A stretch of 64,000 nucleotides of DNA from Siniperca chuatsi (Eukaryota > Chordata > Actinopteri > Centrarchiformes > Sinipercidae): contig NC_058044.1 in NCBI RefSeq assembly GCF_020085105.1, positions 23,049,206 to 23,113,205 of the forward strand, given 5' to 3'. Made by a program: the position numbers and the translations under genes. This document shows, piece by piece, positions 1 through 10,900 of this stretch. Under the pieces are notes generated by a model that saw nothing but the letters and a program-made list of their open reading frames with translations, was not told where the DNA came from and made no database searches. Position 1 is the first letter of the stretch. Every line of letters starts with the position of its first letter.

Positions 1-94
1 AGCAACTGCAACTGTGTGATTATGATCCATTTACTCTCCGACGTTTCCATATGGAAAGATCCTGTTTGTGAGTGTGTGTGTGTGTGTGTGTGTG
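1..94. repeat. Left arm of a distant inverted repeat with GT array
   Basis: Positions 44-61 (TTTCCATATGGAAAGATC) are found exactly, in reverse orientation, at 3854-3871. Both copies are followed by a GT/CA array (72-94 here). The short AGCAACTGCAACT-like block at 1-13 also recurs at 3905-3917 at a similar spacing. This looks like two opposite copies of one repeat family; the left copy is cut by the window edge. Confidence 0.5.
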
Positions 95-761
95 CCAGCG
101 GCTCTGGGCACTGACATTTAGTCATCCATCAGTATTATAAAGTTTTATTCTACATTTATAACATTACACAGAAACTTTCCACCATACTACTGTGATACAA
201 CACAAAGTACCTTTAAAGTGAGAGTGCCTTCTGTTTTTATTGTAGACGACAGCTTGATGAACGGATAAAGAATCTTTCTTTCAAAATAACGGTGAATTTG
301 TGGGCAGCTGGGGTATTGCAAGAAATATATTTTACTGAGAAAAGTTGTCTGTAGTTGACAACACCCGATTAATATTTCATTTATTGATGACCCCTTGGGA
401 ATCCATTCAAACTCTCCCACGACCCATGGCTGGGTTGGGACTCTAACTTTGAAAAACAATCATAGTTCTCTTTGATGGTAAAGCACAAACTTCTCTTTCT
501 AACCTGTCAGGCTTAGCTGAGGAAACAAAACAGGCTATTCCAGAGCACAGCTTCTAGATTAAACTTAATCAGCAATAATGAATGAAATTATGACATTCAT
601 TTTGCTTAGGAAGGTATTTGCTTATGAGGGTTTTTATAAAACATGCAGGACTTCTTCTGCTTCTGACTTTGTTTCATTCTTTATCTTGTGACTTTGGTCA
701 CAAAGCAAAACCACATATGTTGTGAAGAATAAACAAACACCTCTGCTGACACCCACCTACC
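95..761. other. Intergenic, no gene seen
   Basis: AT-rich unique-looking sequence. Short open frames on the minus strand (for example 187-459) have no recognisable domain, no splice context and no family resemblance. I see nothing functional in it. Confidence 0.5.
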
Positions 762-1360
762 CACACACACACACACACACACACACAGTCGTGTTTCCAT
801 CACTTCAGAGGACATTACATTGACTTACATTCATTTCCAGTAGACTTACCCTAACCCTAACCTTAACCACTCTCCTTCACAGTGCCTAAACCCATACCCC
901 TACCTCCATACCTAATCCTAACCACACCCCCACCCCAATACCTGACCCCAACCTCACTCTGATCCCTATGACTACTCCAACCCCAATTTTCCATCATATG
1001 GGGCCGGTAACTCACAAGCAAGTGTACAAGACGTGAAAAAGCTAAGCAAGGTTGAGCCTGGTCACAACCTGGAGGGGACACCATATGAATAACATACTGT
1101 AGGGATCATTGTTGTATTCCCCACCCCTAAAGCCTAACTGGGATTTTTTTTGTTTTATATGTTGATGTTTTATATTTAGAGGAGTTTTATATTATTTTAC
1201 CTGTGCCCATGCACCACCAACTACACCCTTGGGAGTAGGCAGCCTCTCTTTTAACCTAACCTAAACCTAAACCTAACCTTAAACCAAGTCTTTACTCTAA
1301 AATTTAATGATTTATGTTATGGGGACTTGCATTTGTCCCCAAAAGGAAGGCAAGTCCCCA
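762..1360. repeat. CA array plus telomere-like (CCCTAA) repeat block
   Basis: A CA array at 762-787 runs into 'cacttcagaggacattacattgac', followed by 'acttaccctaaccctaac' (about 845-870) and more degenerate TAACC units to 1290. The same module recurs at 1902-2025 and, inverted, at about 40480-40620. It is an interspersed repeat containing telomere-like hexamers, not a telomere. Confidence 0.65.
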
Positions 1361-1385
1361 CAATGGGACTGTGTAAACAGATTTA

Positions 1386-1865
1386 CAGTGGTGTGAAAAA
1401 GTGTTTGCCTCCTTCCTGATTTCTTTTTTTTTTGCATGTTTGTCACACTTAAATGTTTCAGATCATCAAACAAATTGAAATATTAGTCAAAGATAACACA
1501 AGTAAACACAAAATGCAGTTTTTAAATGAAGATTATTATGATTAAGGGAAAACAAAATCCAAACCTACATGGCCCTGTGTGAAATAGTGATTGCCCCCTA
1601 AACCTTAATAACTGGTTGGGCCACCCTTAGCAGCAACAACTGCAATCAAACATTTGCGATAACTTGCAGTGAGTCTTTTACAGCGCTGTGGAGGAATTTT
1701 GGCCCACTCATCTTTGCAGAATTGTTGTAATTCAGCCACATTGGAGGGTTTTCAAGCATGAACTGCCTTTTTAAGGTCATGCCACAGCATCTCAATAGGA
1801 TTCAGGTCGGGACTTTGACCAAGCCAAAGTCTTCATTTTGTTCTTCTTGCTTTTTCACACCACTG
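1386..1865 (-). mobile_element. Internally deleted Tc1/mariner-type transposon
   Basis: The element starts CAGTGGTGTGAAAAAG and ends with its inverted copy CTTTTTCACACCACTG. It is flanked on both sides by TA (1384-1385 and 1866-1867), the target dinucleotide duplicated by Tc1/mariner elements. It is only 480 bp, against about 1.3-1.6 kb for an autonomous Tc1. The minus strand carries the C-terminal part of a transposase. It cannot encode a working transposase. Confidence 0.85.
1605..1822 (-). pseudogene. Tc1-like transposase C-terminal fragment
   Basis: Reading the minus strand from about 1822 gives QSPDLNPIEMLWHDLKKAVH, the end of the DDE transposase domain, including the family's SPDLNPIE motif with the last catalytic acidic residue. 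An in-frame TGA follows shortly after, and the frame then continues ELQQFCKDEWAKIPPQRCKR to the natural stop at 1605. The N-terminal DNA-binding region and the first two catalytic aspartates are missing, so this is dead transposase DNA inside the deleted element. Confidence 0.85.
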
Positions 1866-1898
1866 TATGACCCCACAACATACATGTAGTAATACATG

Positions 1899-1901
<3 letters not shown>

Positions 1902-1953
<52 letters not shown>

Positions 1954-2030
1954 GTGTTTCCATCACTTCAGAAGACATTACATTGACTAACTGATTTCCT
2001 GTAGACTTACCCTAACCATAACCACAGGAT
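1902..2030. repeat. Second copy of CA array plus CCCTAA module
   Basis: A 49-bp CA array (1902-1950) is followed by 'gttgtgtttccatcacttca', then 'gaagacattacattgac' and 'tagacttaccctaacc'. This is the same arrangement as the copy at 762-870, in the same orientation. Confidence 0.7.
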
Positions 2031-3571
2031 TTGAGTTTTGATGTGTGACTCAAGAGATGCTCCACCTTCAAAACCAGATAAAACGAGAAACAGGATCAAT
2101 CAGACTTTATTTATCTTATAAATGATTCTCATGTTGCTATATCTATGTATAGATAGTGACAATCAGTCATTTAGAAGGAGATACAGTGTGAGTAAATAAA
2201 GAGGCCATATACCAACAATTATACTTTGTAGCTATTGCCTTCATATTCCCTCTTGTTGAAATTATATCAAAGTTTGAGTTACTGTAGGTAATCCATTGCA
2301 TTAATCATCATATCTGCTCTCATCTTTATCAAAGTGATGTTATAGTTAGGCATGAAAGTTCATTCGTGACTTTGGAAATGGTGTTTAGACAAGACAATCC
2401 AAACTCAAGGTCTACTTGCTAGCTTGTTGTGGATCTTTCAACTGTATCACAGTGTCTTCATCAGTGGACGAACCTTGTCAGTTGTCATGGAGATGGATCT
2501 GTTGACATGTCGAGCTCAGTAGTCAGTATTTGATTTTATCCATAGCAGTTTCATGGCTTGATAACTGAACAAACTCTGTCCCCAGATGAAGACCATGTAA
2601 TACAGTTGAAAGCTTTGAAAAATTCAGTCTGCAGCCTCATTGCTCAGTATTGGCTTTTTAATAAATGGATTAAAGGGATAATCCAGTGATTTTGTATTGC
2701 ACCTCCTAAATGCCCACCTCTTTCAAATCCTGCATCTCCAATTTGTAATGCAGAATTCTGTAAACAATTTTAAGTCTCAAGTCCAAATTGAAAGCTCTCT
2801 TTAGAGCTCATAAAACATTAAATAGTTTGTTTTCACAGGCTGAGTGGGACTCCTTGTAGAATAAACTCAAACCTGTATGTGTAAAATCGGTGGAGTGACC
2901 CTTAAGAAGAAGCACTGGGAGTTTTTTGTGTTGTTTTTTAAAATGTGTGCTTTTAGTACAAATTCCTCTTTGACAGTATTAGTGAGAAGTGAAGCCCAGT
3001 GTGTCAAACTGTTTCCCTGCCTGGAGCCATTCGGTCGATGTGACCTCACCCATATCTCGTGATCTAACATTTGTAAGCATTACAGTGTAACCTCAGTGAT
3101 ACACAAATAATAATGGATCTTTATTTTAATTGTAATTGTGTAGTTCTTAAAGCTTAATCATAAACAAAAGCATGCGCATACTGATTGGACTCATGGACTC
3201 ATATGTTTTAAAAGTTTAGGTTAGGACACAGACTTTGTTGGAGGAAGTAGGGAAAAACCTTCAGTTACATCATGTTTCTCAAAGACAAGTCTGCACAACA
3301 TGTGCAACACATCTGTGGTGTTGCAGGTTAGTTGCCCACAGATGGATACATTTAAATTAGGACACTGATCAGACATTTTGTGTACTTGCATTCAAACAGT
3401 ACTGTGTCAGTATGGAAGGACGGTCAGAGAAGTGATTCAGTTCAGGTATTTTAATCAAGTGAAAATATGTAACACACACATTAGGTTCACAACTAGAAAT
3501 AAACTGAAAGCTAAACCACATGTTCAGCTTTCTCATTCTGTCTAATGATCACTGCCACTGCCATGTTAGTC
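2031..3571. other. Intergenic, no gene seen
   Basis: About 1.5 kb of AT-rich sequence without coding potential on either strand. Overlapping short frames at 2867-3070 show no family match. Confidence 0.45.
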
Positions 3572-3674
3572 TTTAAGGGACAGCTCACCCCAAAATCAAA
3601 AATACACATAGCATAGCACTACAAGTAAGAGGAAAAATATGTATTTTTGATTTTGGGGTGAATTGTCCCTTTAA
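3572..3674. mobile_element. Short palindromic MITE
   Basis: The ends are long imperfect inverted repeats. The left arm is TTTAAGGGACAGCTCACCCC followed by AAAATCAAAAATACA. The right arm carries GTATTTTTGATTTTGGGGTG then AATTGTCCCTTTAA. The element is about 100 bp with almost no interior, typical of a non-autonomous DNA transposon. A related right half lies at 10856-10910. Confidence 0.75.
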
Positions 3675-3816
3675 ATAACATTAAATAACACAGTATAAAT
3701 CACGTTCTTCCTCTGACAGATTACATTTTCCCCCATACAGTTTCTCCTTTTGGATGACTGATGGTCACAATGGACAAACATCCATTAATGTTCACTGGCT
3801 GCCAACATGAGCGGAT

Positions 3817-3917
3817 ACACACACACACACACACGCACACACACACACTGACAGATCTTTCCATATGGAAACACTGTTCTGTATGATTGTACAGTTACAG
3901 ATAAAGTTGCTGTTGCT
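3817..3917. repeat. Right arm of distant inverted repeat with CA array
   Basis: A CA array (3817-3848, with a CG interruption) is followed by GATCTTTCCATATGGAAA at 3854-3871, the exact reverse complement of 44-61. The AGTTGCTGTTGCT block follows at 3905-3917. It is the opposite-strand partner of the copy at the start of the window. Confidence 0.5.
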
Positions 3918-4900
3918 TTTCACAGTCTGACACCCGCTGAGACACAGACATAAACAAACAAGGACAGATCGACATGTACACCCCCCAACACATGCACACA
4001 CACACTAACGCTTTGCTAGCAAGATGCATCTGCTTTTATTTAGCCTTTTGTTTACTAGAGATGCTGAGGGGACATGAACTTGCATTCTCTCATCCTCTTC
4101 CTGCCTACATGTGCGGGTGGTTTGTCTGTCTCCATGTGTTTGCTCATTTGTCTCCATATGTCTGGTCCTCTGTCTGCTCCAATATGATGAAAAAAGATGA
4201 CAGAGTCAAGATGATGCTTAAGAAAACCAAGACAGAGAGAGGCAATGAGAGACTGAAGGGAGGAAAAGAGGTCATATGAGCTGGCTTTTCTCTCACTGTG
4301 AGCGAGCTGAGAAAGGCTGGGACAACCAGCTTGTTATGTTGTTGTGTGCAACAGCCACAGTGTATTGTGCAATTGTGTATGTTTTTCTCACCAGAAGCAG
4401 AGGAGTTGCTGACCAGTTGCTTCCTTTCCACACATCACCGCATGCAACATAGATAATTTAAAATGATCTACACCTGCCATCTGTGTCATATGCTTAAGAG
4501 TTTGACATAAATAAAAGATATGTGGTAGAAGTTGTTTTTGTATGCTGTATGGCAACCATGACAACTAAGATTATCTCAAATCTGGAATATGTATGATCTG
4601 AATCTCCTACATGTATGTTAACTGTGTTAATATGTTCTTACTCCACTCTAACCACTCTCCTCTCATTCTGTTGCCTAGTATACTCACACACCATCTTTCA
4701 CTTTTGCCCCCTCCCACCTGAGTTTCTGTCCTCTCCTTCACAGTTGCTGTGTTTTGAAATCTTTGTTTTTGTGTCTTCTTCCATCAGAAGTAGAGCAAAA
4801 TTCAACTAGCTGTTTGCTAAACCCCCATGCCCCACAGCAATTGTTCAATCATAGTTTAGCAACCATAGCTACGCATGGTAGGCCTGTCAAGCTTTGGGAT
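3918..4900. other. Intergenic, no gene seen
   Basis: Short overlapping open frames occur on both strands at 3974-4431 and 4615-4809. They are low-complexity or hydrophobic and match no family I recognise. No splice-bounded exon of either neighbouring gene is evident. Confidence 0.4.
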
Positions 4901-4929
4901 TTCTCCACATGTAGATGTGTGCATTGAGC

Positions 4930-6191
4930 TGTAGTAAAAGCGATACTTAAATATTTTAAAATCAATTCTTTGTTTTACTGGGAGCCAGTGAAGAGAAGTT
5001 AAAATAGGAGTGATGTGTTCAAACCTTTTGGTTTTAGTTAATACTCTGGCTGTCTGGCTGGAGTTTATTTAACACCTGCTTTGTCAGTCCAGCAAAAAGT
5101 GCATTACAGTAATCTAATCTACTGGAAATAAAAGCATGAACCAGCTTTTCAGAGTCTGACTGTGACAGGAAGCATACCTTTAGATATATTTATAAGATGA
5201 TAAAAGGCAGTCTTGGATATATTAGATATGTGTTTCTGGAAGTTTAGATCAGCATCTCAAATCACACCCAAGTTTTTGGCATGCTCACAAGGTTTTACTG
5301 ACAGGGGAAAGTGAATCTGACAAAGAGTGAATCTGGTGCCTCAAATCCTTGGGACCTACTAAAAGAATCTCTGTTTTGTCCTCATTTAGCTGTAAAAAGC
5401 TTTTGGCCATCATCCAATATTTGATATCAGCAATGCATTGGATGAGGTCATTCACTGGGCTAAGGTAGTTGGCAAAACAGATATGTATAATTGTGTGTCG
5501 TCAACATATGAGTGATATGAAATGTTGTGTTGCTGAATGATGGCACCAAGTGGGAGCATATACAAATTAAACAGCAGTGGACCAAGAATTGACCCCTGAG
5601 GGACTCCGTATGGAGTGCCAACTTTATCTGATTCAAAGTTGCCAATAGACACAGAGAAAGATTTTCCAGAAAGATAAGATGAAAGCCAGTACAGAACCTC
5701 TAAGGCCTAAACAGCGTTCAGGGTGCTGCAGAAGAATTATTTGGTCAACAGTATCGAAGGCTGCACTGAGGTCAAGAAGTACCAGAACAGAAACTTTATG
5801 GTTGTCTAAGATAATTTTAAGATCATTAACAACTCTGCCCTGCACTTTCTGTACTGTAGTTAACTCCAAAACCAGACTGGTAAATGTCAGACAAATTGTT
5901 ATATGACAGATACATATGTAATTGTTGGTAAACAACCTTTTCAAGAAATGGAAGGTTTGAGATTGGTCTCTAGTTCTCACAAATGTGATGTTATAATAGC
6001 ATGTGTGAGACATGTGGGGAAGATTCCAGAGAGTAGGCATTAACAATCTCAAGGACATCATCTACCAAACAGCTGAAATTTTTTTTGAACAACTTAGTAG
6101 GAATTAAGTCACATGTTGCAGAACTTGACTGCTGTACCACTTCTTGTAGTTCACTACGTGGTGAAGGGTGAAGTTCACATGTTGGCAACAT
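4930..6191 (-). pseudogene. Degenerate L2-like LINE reverse transcriptase
   Basis: Read on the minus strand from 6191, successive frames give typical fish L2-type reverse transcriptase pieces. These are 'ATCDLIPTKLF' (about 6110), 'VLVLLDLSAAFDTVD' (about 5780), '[19 protein letters not shown]' (about 5590) and '[10 protein letters not shown]' (about 5505, the catalytic box, with V in place of the usual A). A C-terminal piece like 'LNEDKTEILLVG' is spread over about 5370-5395. The pieces lie in different frames with stops between them, so the copy is 5'-truncated and frameshifted. The minus-strand 3' tail extends to about 4930. Confidence 0.85.
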
Positions 6192-7240
6192 GGCAACATG
6201 GAAGAAGAGTGGTCACATCATCTTTTGCAATGTGAAACGTAAAAACATACAGTTTGAAAATACGTAGTATGTAAGCTAAGCACCCAAACTTAGTTATGTT
6301 AGACCTAGGCTACTAGGACTAACTGGCTCCACACTGCAATACATGTCCGATCCTGTTTCTTTATTTAGGATTACATTCCTTTTACGTGGATCAGCAACTA
6401 GTCAGGATGCTGACTTTTTTACCTTGGACATGCAGACTCAGCCTCAGTGTAACATGACATCATGTATGTGGTCATTATGGCATTCCTTTACAAGATTTCG
6501 GTTTTAAAATGAGTCATAAACATTAAAAAGTCAGCTGCATACAGCATTTTCAACCAACTCATGGCGCTAATGTTAGCTTACTTAGCTAGCTAGCTACAGC
6601 TGATAAAATCTGCCAGCAAGAGTTTCATTTCAGCCGGAAAAAGCGACAGTCGCAAACAAGAAATGAGTAGTCTGTTTTGTCCCAGTGATTGAAAAATACT
6701 ACGAATTTCATGTGATAAACCTGCCACTGTTAACGCTGTAAACTGCATTGGTGCCTGACAGTTGTAGCAACAGTAACTGAGGGAGATGGGGCGTAACAGT
6801 GAAAGCTGCTGCAATTGTGGATTTGTTTTTGTGTCTTTATAGTTATGACTCACCCAGCACTCACCAAACCAAAGTAACTAATTACTCTAACCAAAGTGTC
6901 TAGTGTTATTAAGCTTCCTTGAATGGCTTATTTGTTGAGTCATCGTGAAATCTTATCTCATTGTAGTGACAGAAAATATTTCAATGAATGTGGATTGTTT
7001 TAGCGCAGAGCTTTATGTCATTAGATTATAGAGTTCCTTTTAATGGTATAATGTTACCACCCTGATTTCACTTTAATAGAGGTAATCCTGTATCAGACTC
7101 CAGTCTGTTTTCTTGCTGTCTGGGAGGTTGAGGGGTTGAGAACACACAGAAGGTTTGTCACTGGAATTGGGTGAAGGGCTGAACATTTAGGGGGAAAAGA
7201 GGAAAAGTAGGAGGAGATAGAAAGTAGGAGTTTGGGAGAA
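6192..7240. other. Intergenic upstream of adgre5
   Basis: No supported gene. It contains an AGCTAGC-rich stretch near 6570-6600 and a purine-rich stretch near 7190-7250. A weak TATA-like string (GATATAAGAT, about 7249-7258) lies roughly 730 bp before the adgre5 start codon, but no transcription start can be fixed from sequence alone. Confidence 0.35.
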
Positions 7241-7579
7241 TGGGAACGGATATAAGATTATTTACTGGCAAAACTCAAGTAGTCTACGGCAGCAGCTGTT
7301 GCAGTCTGAGTGTTAGTCATCGCCCTCTCTTCGGTCTCTGTTCCCCCCCCCCCCTCTTTTTCTGTCTCTCATGAGACTGTTGTGAATAGCTCCTGAAATA
7401 GAGCCCACTGGAGCGTAAAGGGAAATGTGAAAGACGGAGTAGACAGAGGGCGGGTTTGTGTAAGCAATGTGATACGGTGCCAGTGTGAGAAATGTGTTCA
7501 CATGGAAAGATATGGAGTGAAAGAAAAGAGCAAGAAAAGACTGACGTGAGTGAGACAAGTCCACACACAGCCTAAGTGA

Positions 7580-7583
7580 ATGG

Positions 7584-7637
<54 letters not shown>

Positions 7638-7669
7638 TGTGGAATCAAGGGGAGAGCGAAGAGTGCTAA
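7580..7669 (+). promoter_or_regulatory. Possible upstream ORF with (AGA GAG)n in adgre5 leader
   Basis: A perfect GA array occupies 7587-7632. An ATG at 7580 opens a frame MGQ followed by seven Arg-Glu pairs, ending at TAA 7667-7669, about 310 bp before the adgre5 start. If the leader is transcribed this is a uORF whose frame depends on the repeat length. Whether this segment lies in the mRNA is unknown. Confidence 0.3.
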
Positions 7670-7978
7670 GACTGAGAGTCTAAATCTGAGAGAGGAAGAA
7701 AGCTGGTGAAGATTCACTGTAATTTTTCCTGCCACACATAGAATTATCCTCGACAGAAAGGATTCATCTTTTTAATGTTAACTTTTTGTTATACTCATAC
7801 TCATACTTTGTGGATTTTATGGACCTTGGACTCAAGAGAAGTCTGAAAAATACTGAACTCCTTCTTGAACTTTGTGACAGGATCTAAACTTTTATTACAG
7901 GACATCAAGCAGATATACAACTGATTCATAGCTCTGATAAAGTCAACAACTGTGTGGGATTATTGGTTTTCCTTTGAC

Positions 7979-10900
7979 ATGGGGTCTGGGAAGGAGCTAC
8001 TTATTCTTGGTAAGTCTATCAATGAGAGCACAATGTGTGTGTTTGTGTTTGCGACTGGGTGGATGTGAGGATGTGAAACAAAAAGTACAGAAGTTTAGAA
8101 ACAGCCATTTTATTAGTATGTGGCATTTTGAAAAATATGTGCATTTTATTTCTTTATTAGTATATTATATATCAGTATATTACTCCTCTCTTTTAAATAA
8201 GCTCAACCACTAATATGGCAACTATTACCAGTGGTCACAACTTGTGAATTTGATAGTAGAAGGGGAGACATTTAACGCTGTCAGACAATGAACACTGTGC
8301 AGCCACCCAGTTGTGTTTGCTGCTGTGATGTGTGGACAGAGGTCAGAGGCTGCAGGACTTACCAGGTCAGTTAGAGCAACTCCTCAGGCTGTCAGAGTAA
8401 AATACACCCAGAGCCAGGTCTAAACGCCTTGTTTGCGTGATCGACAAACCTGTTGATATTTGTTGTTTTTACATCTATCTCAGGCAGATTTCAGAAGCTC
8501 ACCACCATAGCAAATATTTATAACATGGTTACACCAGTAAAATGTGGACTACAGTGTGTATCTTTGTGCACAAAAAGTGTTTTTTATTCCATCTTTGTAT
8601 AGATTTCATACATTATACTATATGTTGACCCTGTTAGTATTAACACACATATGCAAACTATGTGGACATATACATGTCATATCCACAACATTATAGATTG
8701 ATAACACTATAGTACAGGTAATATCATATATCCTTTATAAACTGTAGACGTATATTGTTTCTTGGAATCTGATATGAAAATGACAATATGTATAATAATG
8801 TAAAACAAAATACATGAAAAATGTATGTCAATACAAAATCTATCTCAGTAATCTGTTTATTTATTGGTTTATTTTATTTAATGATCATATAGAACTTTGG
8901 TTTCCTAACTTCTTCCAAACGTGTTTCCTTGTCACACTGTTGGTTCGTGTTTGCAAAAGCAGAAGTACTCAATATAAAAACACTTCAACAGTCACTAAAA
9001 CTAGGATAGGTAATGGATTTCAGAAGCATTTTATATTTGTTTGCTCTGAAATTAAAAAAAAAGCTCATTGTTCTGGTTTTCTGGCCCACAATGTTATGGT
9101 TTTGGTTTTAACCACTATCAGCATTGTTTCCTGTAGTAGCAAGCAGCTTTCAGTGACAATTCTCTGATAAACCCATTGTATACTTAACAAATGGCACAAA
9201 GACAAAGTTAGTGACTAGCTTGTGAATATAGTGGAACATTTTGCAGTTTAAGAATCAAATATTTCCCTCAGAAGTTGGTGGAGACCCAAAACTGAGCTAA
9301 TAGGAGAGTGAATACTGCACTGTCAAATTGCTTGAAAAATGACTCCAAATGAATGCTAATGTTGTTGTTTCTGCTGGATGTGTAAATATGCAACCGTTTG
9401 CTAACATGTTAGCCAAAACAACTTTATAAAGTGGTAATTTATCAATCTTGTGTTTACAGCTTGTTGCGCTGGCCCTACGCGGTCAAGAAAAAAAAATCAA
9501 GTAATGCAGGTTTATAGTATTGCATAATATATATTTTTGGATTTAAAGAAAATAGTTCCTACACGAAGGGGTCTAGCTCAATTCTGGGCCCTATACATGA
9601 GCAGTCCCCTACATTGAGAAAATGCGTACTATACTACATAATGAAAGACAACTGAACAAGACATAACTAGAGTCATGTTTTATTTGCAGAAACAAGAAGA
9701 TAAAAAGAATCAGCTTTCCAATAAGTGCTAGCCTATACATTGCAGTATGTACATTTAATCTATCTTAGTATCCAAGCCCACAGTGTAGTGGTTCAAAAGC
9801 ATGTAGGCCTAAAAGCAAAATAATGAAAATTTTAGAAAGCTGAAAAAAACTTAACTAGTTAGGTATGCTTAGGATAATATGATCTTGCAGTGGCTGTTGC
9901 AGGCCATTTTTAAGCCAGTGGTATCATATGACTCTTGAGATTGCAATGAATCTGTTGATACCAAACATGTCATGCTAGCTTGAACTGTCTTTACTGCGAG
10001 GTCCACAACACCTCAATGTCAAACGATTTTTTTAAGCTAATAACTGTTAGTAGCTACTTCATGAGCTCACCTTGTCTCACGTCCTCGGTACCTCTCTCAC
10101 CTGCTGCTGCTCCACTCTCAGTGGCTGTTTCTGAAACGAGGGCCATGTGTTTCATGATGTTAAGCTTTGGTAATGTTGATAGATATAATGTCATATGACA
10201 TTGTAGCTATGATGCTGATTACTTTATGATACTGATTAATTTATTATTTATTTATTTCCCTTCAGTTTGCTTTCTTTCTCTTTCCTTTCTTCCTTTTCTT
10301 TTTTGGTATGCCGATTTCTTGGGGAAAGATACGATTTATAGTGCAAATTGCCTCCAGAATCAGCATTCACTCAACTCAATTAGCTGTGTTTAGAGATGAA
10401 TCCCAGGGATGGACTAAACCCTTTTGCGCCATTAGTAGGGGGTGAGTGGGGCATCAGAGAGCCTCTACTATTTTTTTTAAAACAAAGTTTAGTCTCTCAA
10501 CCGATTTATTCAGCCAATTTAGTTATAACACTAATTACTTAGAAATAAAATATTGCAAACAAAAACAAACTTTTCATTCCAGGCTTTTCGAGGTTCCTCC
10601 CCCCATTGGGGCCCTGGGTAGTCAGTCCCACTCACTACTATGCCTCTGCTCACAACAAATCTGTGGATTATCTTGAGTAACTGGGTCATGATTTCTGGAG
10701 ACATTGCTGTTGAGAAAATTAATTTTTTTTGGCGCTTTGAGCACCACAAGCTGAGTGCCATATAGTCCCATTATATTAAAAAAAGGCAGACATCTCTTCG
10801 GCCGATATCTCCAAAACTTGGCAACTCACACCAAAACAATCTAGATGGATAAATAGCACTACAGGTAAGAGGAAAAATATGTATTTTTGATTTTGGGGTG

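Noticed and set aside
845-1290. Telomere or subtelomere
   Set aside because: The hexamers are degenerate and few, and similar modules lie between genes; they are interspersed repeats.
7313-7735. 140-aa minus-strand Ser/Leu-rich ORF
   Set aside because: It is largely the translation of the GA array (as Leu-Ser repeats) and has no domain.
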